From Diplonema papillatum (lineage: Eukaryota; Euglenozoa; Diplonemea; Diplonemida; Diplonemidae), in NCBI GenBank assembly GCA_030068145.1, contig JAPJBO010000839.1:36498-100497 (forward strand): 64,000 nt of DNA, read 5' to 3'. This document shows, piece after piece, positions 30,636-40,560 of the stretch. The stretch's first letter is position 1, and every line of letters begins with the position of its first letter. A program made the position numbers and the translations under genes. The notes under the pieces were generated by a model, which saw only the letters and a program-made list of their open reading frames with translations, made no database searches and was not told the origin of the DNA.

Positions 30636-32092
30636 GAATCCCCCGCCCCGCTGCACCTAACCAGGCGAGAGAAGGCGCACCAATTCGGGCAGTCGCTTCG
30701 GCCGTTCTGGGAAACAATACTCCGCAGCATCAGCTGCTTCGTAGTCATGCTACCAAGTACTTCAGTATCTCGAAGTACTCAAATTCCGTCTCTTAGACAC
30801 AAGATGGCATTCGGCTGAACGACCGCTGAGCTTGTAAATGGACCAATGGGTCAATGGAGACTTGTCCAGCGGTCAGGACCAGCCTGAACACCAGGCCGTA
30901 ACCGTGAGCCCACGCTGCCCACACTGTGTTCGCCAGCTTGTAGAGGAGTTAGTAGTACTGATTCGGCCTCGGCACTGCGTTTCAAAGTACTTACACTGCG
31001 AGTTGCAGTGTAAGTTGCCTGTCATTGTCAATCACTAAGAAGAGGAAACACTATGCTGCAACTGGCCACACCATTTTCACACTGCCGCGGGTCTTCCAAT
31101 TGAGCAGCAGTCTCCACTTTTACCCGCAGTTCCTTTGTGATTCAGGCGGGACCGGGTGCAAGTGCGACCAACCTTTTGTAGTCGGGCTGGCCTGGGCACT
31201 GAAAGGGCTTGGGGAATTGTGCAATAATTCATCAGCTTGCCGCATCCGGCGAAGATTCTCCCCTCATTCAAGGAGAATAATTGCAACCATCGATCCTCAT
31301 CACGACGCAAGTTCAAAAGATTTCCCATCCTCTTCAAGATAGGTTGCCGGAAGGCTCTCAAACTCGTTTAATGCGTGTCAGTGTAGTGCGCGTGCAGCCT
31401 AGGACATTTAGGAGCACCACAGACCTGCTATTGGCTCGCTCTTCCGCGCGCTATAAGTCGCGCGCAGTCCCCTTAAGAAGTAGTGCGCGTCTCGGGTAAG
31501 CAGCAAGCCGCCGATGCCAAGAGACACCCCCTACAACGACACGCCCACCTATTTAAGGGTCGAGATCATGTGCGGTCGTGCGCCTGTTGGACCACGTGCA
31601 AGTGCCCGGCAGTACTGTGCGAGTGTTTCGGCTCGAAAGGCTGCTTCACGAGGAAGGTGCAGGTGAATGGCGCTATCACCCCGCCGCGAGCTTCAAGATT
31701 GGTGGAAAGGTATGCCAGGGCGGCATTCCCTTCAATGTTGGTGCTGACATAATTACGCCAAGTCTTCTTCGAAGATGAGAGATCAAAAAGGGGGTGCCAG
31801 ACTCCGTAAAGCAAGGAATAAAAAACGTAAGGGACTTCGGGCCCTTTCTTTTGTCTTTTTAGTGTTTTCCAGGCGCATGATTGAGTGCACTTGAAGCTCG
31901 GGCTTTTCCCCGAAATGTGGACGCTCATTGCAGGTAAAAAGTTGGAAAAGATGAAGGGTGGAGAAGCAAAATGGGGACGTTGGTCGTTCCGTTGGATCAT
32001 CGACGAAGAAAAAGTAGAAAAGGGGAGAGGACACAAAACAAAAAGGAGATTCCGTGTCGGGGGGCTGGCTAGTCTCGGACCGGGTTTCCTGG
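30636..32092. other. No supported gene
   Basis: Open frames lack domains. A GCGCGCTATAAGTCGCGCGC palindrome lies near 31450. Nothing else was recognised. Confidence 0.35.
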
Positions 32093-32238
32093 GCAATTTG
32101 CGTACCTGCTGCCATCCTTAGATGTGGTAGCCGTTTCTCAGGCTCCCTCTCCGGAATCGAACCCTAATTCCCCGTTACCCGTTACAGCCACAGTAGTCCA
32201 CTACACTACCTCAAAAGCTGATAGGGCAGAAGCTCTTG
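32093..32238 (-). pseudogene. Fragment of eukaryotic 18S (SSU) rRNA
   Basis: The minus strand reads CTGCCCTATCAGCTTTTGAG, CTGTAACGGGTAACGGGGAA, TTAGGGTTCGATTCCGGAGA, GGGAGCCTGAGAAACGGCTA, CCACATCTAAGGATGGCAGC and AGGTACGCAAATTGCCCA, the contiguous 5'-domain block of eukaryotic 18S. Homology ends abruptly on both sides, so this is an isolated insertion of about 146 bp. Confidence 0.9.
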
Positions 32239-32639
32239 CGGGCTTGCACCGTCTTGAAGTTGTGAAGAAGATGCCGAAGACAAGGCCGCCAACCAGAGAG
32301 CCGCTCTCAGCACACCTCCTCAGACCCTTTTTGAATCGAGTGATAGCACACGGTCGCCGCATCGCTTTTGACCCGACACGTCTCGGCGCAGCTTTTGTAT
32401 CCACGTCGTGTCTCGGAGCACCTTCACTTGCATCGTTTCTGTGCGCTCCAAGTATCTACTTGGTGCCGTAAAAGTGATTTACGAGGGGGGAGGCTCCAGG
32501 GGTCAGCCGCACGCCCTCGGAAAAGTCACATTGTCAAAGGAGCCCTGGGCACGGGCTTTAACAGAATCGGGTCTGCTGATCCATTTTAATAGCCAAGCCC
32601 ACCCCGTCGGATACCCGGCGATCTCGCGATAGGTGTTTG

Positions 32640-32945
32640 CCCTGTAGCGATGATGACTTTGGCCAGGTACTCCACAACACGGCTACACGAGGATGGAGCC
32701 CCTGCTTGTTGTTACAGCAACCTTTCGCAAGCAAGGTGCATGGCGGCCATGAGTGCGCGTGGGACAACAACTGCAACAGACGCAGTTTGATCCGAAAACT
32801 CGCCAGGTAAGGTTGCGCCGCTCACCTGTCAGTCTCACAACCCCGACGGCAAACTTCAGGTGTCGTCAGTAGTAGTAGTAGTAGTATGTGTCATCCTAAT
32901 CCGGGAACAAGTCAGGGAGAAGAACGGAGCAATCTTTACAAACGA
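32640..32945. repeat. Diverged segmental duplicate of 36440-36745
   Basis: Both copies share GCCCT(G/A)TAG(C/T)GATGA, CCACAACACGGCTAC, GCAACCTT(T)CGCAA, AGACGCA.CTTGATC, TAGTAGTATGTGTCATCC and CGGGAACAAGTCAGGGAGAA in order. The copies flank the 33-36 kb repeat region. Confidence 0.6.
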
Positions 32946-33137
32946 ACGAGTGATATAAGGTGGCCGCTTGAGCGGCGCCAATCCGGCAGTGACGCGTCGG
33001 CAGTATTTGCACTTCAGGATGGGGCTGCCGTCATGAGCGTCGACGGCTAGCGAGTGTCGGCAGACACAACACCGACGGCAAACTTCAGGTGTCGTCAAAC
33101 AAAATAAAAAGAAAAGACAGGCGCTTCGTTTTGGTTA

Positions 33138-33290
33138 TGCGTGCCGGTTGATCGATTTACGACTCGTTTTTACCTCGTTTCATTTTCAGGTTAAGAATCC
33201 TGTTCACGCACCAAAACCCGCTGCCCACGTCTCTTAAGCCTTCACAATACACTGTGACAGCCCGCAAGACAGCTAGCTCTAAGAAAAAAA
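33138..33290. repeat. Dispersed repeat (GCGTGCCGGTTGATCG family), copy 2
   Basis: Homologous to 15485-15640 over about 150 bp. It has a stop codon where the minus-strand peptide YKWENDQPART is open in copy 1. Confidence 0.55.
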
Positions 33291-33599
33291 CAGACAGTAT
33301 CAACATGGCGAGGTGCCGACTACCTCGTGCTCGCACCCCGTGTAATTTCCTTACTCATTAAGGAGGTGGTACGGCAATGCCTCCTGCTCGTAAACCACCA
33401 CAACCCACATGGTCAGTACACAGGAAGGTGGTACGGAAAGTAGCCAGGGTTGGATTGTTCACACCCCGTCAACAGGAAGTGCCCCACGTGGGGACAAGAC
33501 AAGCCCATCGTGAGGCAGTGACTAGCGTGCTGATGGTATGGTTCCGGTAAAGAGAGAACCCTCGGTCTGCTCTTCTTCCATCCTCCGTGCTGCTACTGA

Positions 33600-34925
33600 T
33601 ACCGAGAATACCGTGCACGGGCGGATTCAGCCAGTAGAACCTGCCCCCGCGGAAAGAATGCCTACGGACGGTACGTTCAGTCCGCGGTGCGCTCTCCATA
33701 GTATTGGCACAACGAAGAAGGAAAGAAGAGGCAGGAACCCCCGGTTAAAGCAGCGGGTACGTGGCGAGCTGCGTTTGACGACACATTCGGTTCCGGGCTG
33801 CTCTGTGTCGGCCCGCGCTTGGCGCTAGTCCTTTGACACCCGTTTTCTGGCTGAACGGCCATTGAGCTCAGGACACGCAAGTGGGCGAGGGTGCGAGCCA
33901 TGAGACCGGTATCGAAGGACAAGGCATAATTCACGCGGAGGAAGGCACTGATCAAAACAAACCTGCTGATCGACCCCCTCGCTGTGTGCTCCTACCTTTC
34001 GGTCTCCGTGTGTCTCATGAACTCAACCTCCACAGAGTGTGCTCCAGCACCGGATGGGGGAGTTAACTAGCGTTATTTGTGGATTAACTGTCCGGTCAAA
34101 GTGGCGGGTGTGGGTACACCCGCAAATCCAGTGTTAGAATTCATGTATGGGTAACCCCTGTTGCGGAGTATGGCCCAGGCCGTTGGCTTCCTCACGTCAC
34201 AGCTGACGCTCCTTCTTGCCCGTGATGACCACGCGCTGTCCAGAACTGTAGCTTTGTTTGACAATGGTCGTGTCCCGCGTGCTGCTGGCTGCAACATGTC
34301 CCGCAAGTCCAGTGTGGAATCCAGTGTGACACCCGCAAAACAGGTGATCCACTGGATTCATGCTGAATCTGCGGGCGTCACACCGGATCTCACACTGGGT
34401 TGACGGTGTGCCACAGCCGCAAAATGGACCGCACAGCCGACCACTGTGCATGGTGATCCCTTTGAACTCTGATAGTCAGAAGCGTGGCGCGATAGAAGAC
34501 GATTTCTTTGCTTTGGGTGGTGTGATCCGCAACCCGTCCACACAACCCGGCAAGAAGCCGGCAAGCCTTGATCGCACCATTGCAGGTGTGTGTTCCAGCA
34601 CCGGGTGGGGGTGTTACCTCTCCTTCCATTTAGGAGTCTCAACGCACAACGCCGGCCGGTCGAAGTGTTTGTAAAGTTGGTTGCACACAAGCTGTTTCTG
34701 GTTGGCGCTGATGGTGCGAGGGCTGATGATTAAAGGCGCTTTTGGAAGTCTTTTGCAAGTCGCGTTTTGCACTCGCAGACGGCTAGAACTCAGGCGAGCG
34801 CTGCGGGCTTTTCAGTAGCCTCGCTGGTGCGTTTCGGAGGGAGACGATGCCATCTCGCTCGTCGGTTCGGCAGGAGGGATCCTTGGAACAGCGTAGTAAA
34901 CGGGCTGTGTAAGTGTGTTTTTGGA
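33600..34925. repeat. Dispersed ~1-kb repeat, copy B
   Basis: Collinear with 17870-18830, ending with the same AGCGTAGTAAACGGGCTGTG block. An extra internal segment holds further local duplications (CAGCACCGG(A/G)TGGGGG at about 34045 and 34595; CCCGCAA(A/G)TCCAGTGT at about 34120 and 34300). Confidence 0.5.
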
Positions 34926-35160
34926 CTGTTTTTGTGTTGCCGGCAATCAACGGAGGTTGATGTGCAGTCTGGCGTGCTTTGACTCTTTAAAATGCCCGCA
35001 TTCCCGCGATGAGCCGGTCGACCGTGCCGAACGGTCCGGCTGGAAGCTGATGACACAGTGATGCAGTCTAGGGCTGAACCGTCGCATGTTCAGGGGTGCA
35101 CTCAGCCATCACAGGCCCCCAGATCTCGCCACATGACCTGACACAGCTGCCACCCTGGCG

Positions 35161-36315
35161 GCGCAAACGACCAGTAGTAGTATTCTGAACTTGATATGCA
35201 ACAACAATCTGTGACCTTAGACTGCACAAGACCAGTAGTAGTAGTAGTTTGAGCTTGATATGCAGCAACAATCTGTGACCTTAGACTGCACAAGACCAGT
35301 AGTAGTAGTAGTTTGAGCTTGATATGCAGCAACAATCTGTGACCTTAGACTGCACAAGACCAGTAGTAGTAGTAGTTTGAGCTTGATATGCAACAACAAT
35401 CTGTGACCTTAGACTGCACAAGACCAGTAGTAGTAGTAGTTTGAGCTTGATATGCAGCAACAATCTGTGACCTTAGACTGCACAAGACCAGTAGTAGTAG
35501 TAGTTTGAGCTTGATATGCAGCAACAATCTGTGACCTTAGACTGCACAAGACCAGTAGTAGTAGTAGTTTGAGCTTGATATGCAGCAACAATCTGTGACC
35601 TTAGACTGCACAAGACCAGTAGTAGTAGTAGTTTGAGCTTGATATGCAGCAACAATCTGTGACCTTAGACTGCACAAGACCAGTAGTAGTAGTAGTTTGA
35701 GCTTGATATGCAACAACAATCTGTGACCTTAGACTGCACAAGACCAGTAGTAGTAGTAGTTTGAGCTTGATATGCAACAACAATCTGTGACCTTAGACTG
35801 CACAAGACCAGTAGTAGTAGTAGTTTGAGCTTGATATGCAGCAACAATCTGTGACCTTAGACTGCACAAGACCAGTAGTAGTAGTAGTTTGAGCTTGATA
35901 TGCAACAACAATCTGTGACCTTAGACTGCACAAGACCAGTAGTAGTAGTAGTTTGAGCTTGATATGCAACAACAATCTGTGACCTTAGACTGCACAAGAC
36001 CAGTAGTAGTAGTAGTTTGAGCTTGATATGCAGCAACAATCTGTGACCTTAGACTGCACAAGACCAGTAGTAGTAGTAGTTTGAGCTTGATATGCAGCAA
36101 CAATCTGTGACCTTAGACTGCACAAGACCAGTAGTAGTAGTAGTTTGAGCTTGATATGCAACAACAATCTGTGACCTTAGACTGCACAAGACCAGTAGTA
36201 GTAGTAGTTTGAGCTTGATATGCAGCAACAATCTGTGACCTTAGACTGCACAAGACCAGTAGTAGTAGTAGTTTGAGCTTGATATGCAGCAACAATCTGT
36301 GACCATACACTGCAC
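35161..36315. repeat. 64-bp satellite array, about 18 units
   Basis: The unit contains ACTGCACAAGACCAGTAGTA, GTAGTAGTTTGAGCTTGATA, TGCA(G/A)CAACAATCTGTGACC and TTAG. A single G/A variant (GCAGCAAC or GCAACAAC) is mixed along the array, and the edge units are diverged. The array is embedded in a duplicated flank: GTGCACTCAGC...ATCACAGG and CCTGACACAGCTGCCACCCT occur on both sides (about 35095 and 36520). The 60-residue frames inside are repeat artefacts. Confidence 0.95.
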
Positions 36316-36789
36316 AATAGTAGTAGGATGTGTCGTCTGCCGAAGCAGCCGGAGACAGCAGGCGCAGGGGGCAGGTCTTGCTTTCTCTTCTTCATGGAGA
36401 CCCCCGGCAATTACGACTGTCCAGACACGGTCGCGAAAGGTTTGTGCCCTATAGTGATGAGGTGGTTGACCAGGCCCCCACGAGAAGCCTTTTCCACAAC
36501 ACGGCTACAACACGCTTTGGTGTGCACTCAGCATCACAGGGCCCCAGATCTTGCCACTTGACCTGACACAGCTGCCACCCTGACGGCCGCAGCAGCAACC
36601 TTCGCAATAAAGACGCGCGCAGCTGGAGTGTATGCGGCAACTCCGCACAACAGCTGCATCAGACGCAGCTTGATCAAACGTAGTAGTATGTGTCATCCCA
36701 TCCTAATCCGGGAACAAGTCAGGGAGAAGAACGGAGCAATCTTTGCAATCAAACGCAGGGGATTAGCTTCTATATCCACATTTGGACTG

Positions 36790-36905
36790 CCACACGGTGC
36801 ACTAGTAAAAGTGAAAAAGGTGTTTTGACTAGTCATTTTACTAGTGAAAAAGCATGACTAGTGCACTAGTAAAAATGACTAGTGCACTAGTCAAAATGAC
36901 GAGTG
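36790..36905. repeat. Cluster of ACTAGT/CACTAGTG palindromes
   Basis: ACTAGT occurs about eight times in about 110 bp, within nested complementary segments such as TGACTAGTGCACTAGT. The stretch can fold into multiple hairpins. Confidence 0.7.
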
Positions 36906-37165
36906 TCCGGGGCAAGTTTGTAAGATCAGTAAACTATATTGGGCAACCTTGTAAGAAGTAGAAACTTCATGGGCATGTTTGTAAGAAATGGAAACTTTTT
37001 GGGCATGTTTGTAAAAAGGGGAAACTTCATGGGCATGTTTGTAAAAAGTAAGAACTATCAAGGGGCATGTTTGTAAGAATTAGTAAATATGCAACCTTGT
37101 AAAAAGTAAGAACTTCCAGGGGCAAACTTGAAAAGTCGGCCAAACTATGGGGGCATGTTTGTAAT
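36905..37165. repeat. Degenerate ~40-bp tandem repeat (GGGCATGTTTGTAA)
   Basis: About seven copies of GGGCA(T/A)(G/C)(T/C)TTGTAA followed by a GTA.GAAACTT-type block. It lies directly downstream of the donor of folate-receptor paralogue 2, so probably inside its intron. Confidence 0.75.
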
Positions 37166-37206
37166 TTTCCCAAAAAAATATAAAAAAAACTGGTCAAAAG
37201 GAATAC

Positions 37207-38043
37207 CTTGCCCTTCTTTTCCATGATGATCAGGTATACGAGGAAGGTGATGCCTCCCACAGCGACAACGGTGACGGCGATGACTACGATGAGCCACACA
37301 GCGGGAAGACCATCATCGTCGGATGACGACGCATCTATCGAAGTCTCATACTCTTTGGCGCAGGTGAAGTAGCTGCCTTCGTCGGAGCTGCAGAAGAGGT
37401 CGTTTTTGCACGCCTGGTACCAAGCGTCGCAGAACGACGCTTCGATCGGCATCCCGTGAATCTGCCATGCGTTGGCGCCGTCCGTGCCGTGGAAGTAGTT
37501 CGGGTCATTCTCTGCGTCCGGGTGGGACGGGAACTTCGCGAAGAGGGCCGCCGCGGGCTCGCACTCGTACATGCAGGCTTCCGCCACAAAAAACCGCTCG
37601 CATCCCGACGACAACTTGCCGCACCTGTCCCAGTGATAGGCTTTGCCGTATGCCTCGTTCAACGCCTTCGCCGACTTCGCGACTGAGGCGTAGCAACAGC
37701 TATCATGCTGCCATGCGTTGCACTCTGTCATGTCCGGCTCCTCCGACGGTGCGGACTTGTGAGAGTAGTTCAGGCAGTATTCATGACCATTGTGCTCGTC
37801 GTATCCGTAGAGCTGCTTGGTTCCACTTGCGTGGATGGCCTTCGTCACATTGACGTTGGGGTTCTCTCCGTAGAACCACATCGTGTAGGCCGGACCTTCC
37901 TCGGTGTACACGAATGCCTCGTCCCACATATTCTCGCACAGCGCCTTGCCGCCGCCGTAGATCTCAGCGAACGTTTTGCACTGGGGCTCTGCCAACACGC
38001 AGCTGCCCGCCAACATCGCACAGAGCGCAGGCAAGGTTCTCAT
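37207..38043 (-). CDS. Folate-receptor-family type I membrane protein, paralogue 2 (main exon)
   Basis: Nearly identical to paralogue 1 through the ectodomain (CNAWQHDSCCYASV, GCERFFVAEACMYECEP, SFCDAWYQACKNDLFC). It has the signal peptide MRTLPALCAMLAGSCVLA and a transmembrane segment (VWLIVVIAVTVVAVGGITFLVY). The stalk before the membrane differs (SIDASSSDDD versus TDGLNNNNGD), so the copies diverged mainly there. The exon ends at the same AAG|GTATTC donor, phase 0. The downstream exon was not found because the intron is repeat-filled; the extra residues of the long frame after KGK are intron read-through. The two copies are about 9 kb apart in the same orientation, a local duplication. Confidence 0.8.
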
Positions 38044-38249
38044 TTTCGTTTTTTTTACTTTTTAACGTGTTTTCCCTGTGTCAGGCAGTGTTCTCGCGTA
38101 GTCCTTTTTGTGCCGCCGGGTCACTTTACGGTGCATTTTCTCTTGGCATCCATCACGATCATACCATACACGGCACAGCCCGTGGCATCGATGCTCTGTT
38201 TTGCGTACGTTGACAGTATGTGCGCAGACTCGTGTTTGCATTTACTTGG

Positions 38250-38320
38250 GTTTTCAGAGTGAAAGTTCGCTTGAAACTCCGGGGTTTTAAAGTCTCTGGG
38301 TGACCTTCGTCGTTATTTTT
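38250..38320. repeat. Dispersed CTCCGGGTGACC repeat, copy 3
   Basis: Contains AGAGTGAAAGTTCGCTTGAA, ACTCCGGGGTTTTAAAGTCT and CTGGGTGACCTTCGTCG. Copy 2 is at about 18825-18920. Confidence 0.65.
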
Positions 38321-38959
38321 GCCAGACCCATCAAGTGGGTGTTTGGGTCACTGCCTACCGGAACAGGAAGCAGTGGCAGGGCGTATTTTTCCTCCAAGTC
38401 TGATAAGGTGGAGCTACCAACTGTTGGTCAGTGTTCGCCCCGTGGAACACTGCTCCAAAGTCCGCGGCTGGGCTGGGTCCGCATGGCGGTCAATCACCGC
38501 TGGACACTATCTAACTGTACCTTTGATGCCAAACCGGTTCGACTGCAATGGCGACGTTGTCTGTGTTCGCTACACAGGTGACTACCGAACGCAACACGTC
38601 GTATTTCCGGCGCCCACATCCTAATAGACGGGCAATCAGTTCCGGGTTCCAGAAGATACGACCGGCGGCGGATTCAGTCCGCAGTGTTGAACCGTGTGCT
38701 GCCCACAGCCGAGCTTCTGGCGAATTGAACAAGAACAAACGGGAAGACAAGGGAGACGGCCCGAAGGTACGCGGCGGAAAGCGGGGCGGGCGCGGCAGCC
38801 ACATCGGGTTGTGCCTGATATGGATTTGATCGTTCGAATCGCTACGATTTACCGGAAGGGGGCGAGTTTCGCTCTTGCGCGGATGGTAGGGCGCATGGAC
38901 GCCGGGGGGAAGGCGCCGAGTACCCTAACTTTATGAGTGGCTACGGGGCATCGGCGTGT

Positions 38960-39125
38960 TTACGCGTCGTTCTTCCACGACTTGCGCGACTTCCGCACGT
39001 TGAGACGCTGGAGGCGGATGGCGCGCATGCGGATGGCAGCGCCGAGGTCCTTCCTGCCCTTGCGGGCCATGCGCGACCGCATGCCGATGACCTTCTTGGC
39101 CGGGAGAACGATGTCCTTCGAGCCG
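38960..39125 (-). CDS. 60S ribosomal protein L28e, 3' exon
   Basis: The frame reads GSKDIVLPAKKVIGMRSRMA, RKGRKDLGAAIRMRAIRLQR, LNVRKSRKSWKNDA-stop, aligning with the conserved RPDL..AA..R end of L28e. The acceptor TCTCGCAG|C at 39126 joins in frame with the 5' exon (phase 2), predicting a 129-residue protein, close to the family's usual length. The acceptor choice is an inference; other AGs lie nearby. Confidence 0.65.
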
Positions 39126-39305
39126 CTGCGAGATTTGAATTTGCGCTTTAAAACCTTCCCCGGCGCTGAACCCCCGCGCTGAACTCCGTTCGGTTCACTC
39201 AATGTGTTCTCCCCCACGTTACTCGAGCAAAAATAAAAGTAAACCTCCTGCAGCTTGCTTGGTTGCGAGGTTAACCATCAATTCATAAGGTGTTGAAGGT
39301 GCTCT

Positions 39306-39406
39306 CTTAATCACTGGTTTCTCCGATGGCCTTCAAAACAGCCTCCTTGGTGTCCTTCAGCACGAAATACTCGAGGGACTGCCTTGTGCTCATTTCGAAG
39401 GAGGCT
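39306..39406 (-). other. Possible alternative exon inside the L28e intron
   Basis: An excellent acceptor (TTTTCTCCCCCTCTAG at 39407) precedes an open frame SFEMSTRQSLEYFVLKDTKE AVLKAIGETSD with a stop. It needs phase 1, which does not match the L28e donor (phase 2). It could be an exon of another transcript or a decoy. Confidence 0.25.
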
Positions 39407-39878
39407 AGAGGGGGAGAAAACAATACAACTACAAAGTGGGTCTTTTTTGTTGAACGCTTACGTGTGTTTCGTGTGGGCTACAGCACATTTACCTCCTTTG
39501 ATCATTTGCAACTGGCAGTCTCCTCAAGCATTTCCTACAAAGCAGGTGCTTATACAAAAGATTTTGTCACGGTCTTCACGGGTACGGTTTGGTCAGGTGC
39601 CAGGCTGAATCCGGTACGCTGCCCAGGATCGGCACGCCTTCGCAGTCCCAAGGTCACTTCCCCACCCCGGTTTCGGTGCTACCGAGTAGAACCCTCTGCT
39701 CATGACCAATTGCCCTGAAACCACCTCCAGGATTTGACTGAGCGGTCAACAAAAAACTCCACTTTTCATGTTTAGAATTCATCCAATGGACACTTCAGCA
39801 CAGCGAAAACTTCCTACACCCGCGGTGCACTTTCTTGGGTTCAGCTCGGAGTGAAGGGGTTCAGTTTCTTCACACATA

Positions 39879-39964
39879 GCGACGAGGACAGAAGAGGCCT
39901 GAAAGGTCTTTTATAAGCCACGTGCGATGTGTGGGACCTTTCAGGCCTCTTCTGTCCTCGTCGC
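39879..39964. repeat. Perfect 30-bp inverted repeat within the L28e intron
   Basis: Arms 39879-39908 (starting GCGACGAGGACAGAAGAGGC) and 39935-39964 are exact complements with a 26-nt loop. In the pre-mRNA this forms a very stable hairpin about 80 nt downstream of the donor. Confidence 0.9.
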
Positions 39965-40042
39965 TTCCTCCGCGTTCCCGCGACGGATCCACGCAAAACC
40001 CCCTGGTGTGTGTAGAGTGGAAAGGAATGCGTTGTGACATAC

Positions 40043-40266
40043 TTGCGGCTTACGACGACGCCTTTCTCGCTGAGCTCGAGGCCGATGCTGTTGTCGTGGA
40101 CGATGGCGCTGTACTTGAACGAGCTCTTGTTCAGCAGGTTCTTGGGTTCCGAGCTCAGAACAATGCGGTCGCGGCCTCTGCCAGCCCTTTGCTTCGTCCT
40201 GAAGGCGTTGTTCTGGCGGATGACCCTCCAGCAGAGGTCAGACGATGCCTGGGTAGATGCGACCAT
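40043..40266 (-). CDS. 60S ribosomal protein L28e, 5' exon
   Basis: A large-subunit ribosomal protein. MVASTQASSDLCWRVIRQNN is followed by FRTKQRAGRGRDRIVLSSEP, NLLNKSSFKYSAIVHDNSIG and KGVVVSRK, closely matching the L28e N-terminal half (W..VR...F, SxEPxNL...SF+Y...H, KGVVV). The start at 40266 is preferred over the upstream Met of the longer frame because the family begins only a few residues before the conserved Trp. The exon ends at a textbook donor, CGCAA|GTATGT, phase 2. Confidence 0.85.
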
Positions 40267-40394
40267 TTTCTCTTTTTTAGTTTCGCTTTCGAGGGCAGGA
40301 ATTCCCTGGGGGGAAACAGAAGGCGTGCGGAAGTGTGGCACAACCGTCGAGGGGCAGCGTTGAGTCGGACGGCAGAAAGTAGGTTCACCTCGAG

Positions 40395-40560
40395 TGAAAG
40401 CTCGGTAGGCGAGGAGCCGGGGGTTTAGGGTTTCCGGGTGACCGTCGTCGAAAAGGTATCGTCTTCTGGTACAAATACCGTATCTTTGATACGGCCGGTG
40501 AGTGTTTGTTGCCTTTTGCCGACGATTCGACTTTTCCGGAGCGCCGCTCTTACTTTCGAT
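40395..40560. repeat. Dispersed CTCCGGGTGACC repeat, copy 4
   Basis: Contains GAGTGAAAGCTCGG, GGGGGTTTAGGGTTTCCGGG, TGACCGTCGTCGAAAAGGTA and GTTTGTTGCC...GCCGACGATTCGACTT, shared with 49515-49680. It lies upstream of the L28e gene. Confidence 0.6.

Noticed and set aside
35217..36410. Series of 60-residue hydrophobic frames
   Set aside because: They come from the 64-bp satellite; each overlaps the next in shifted frames.
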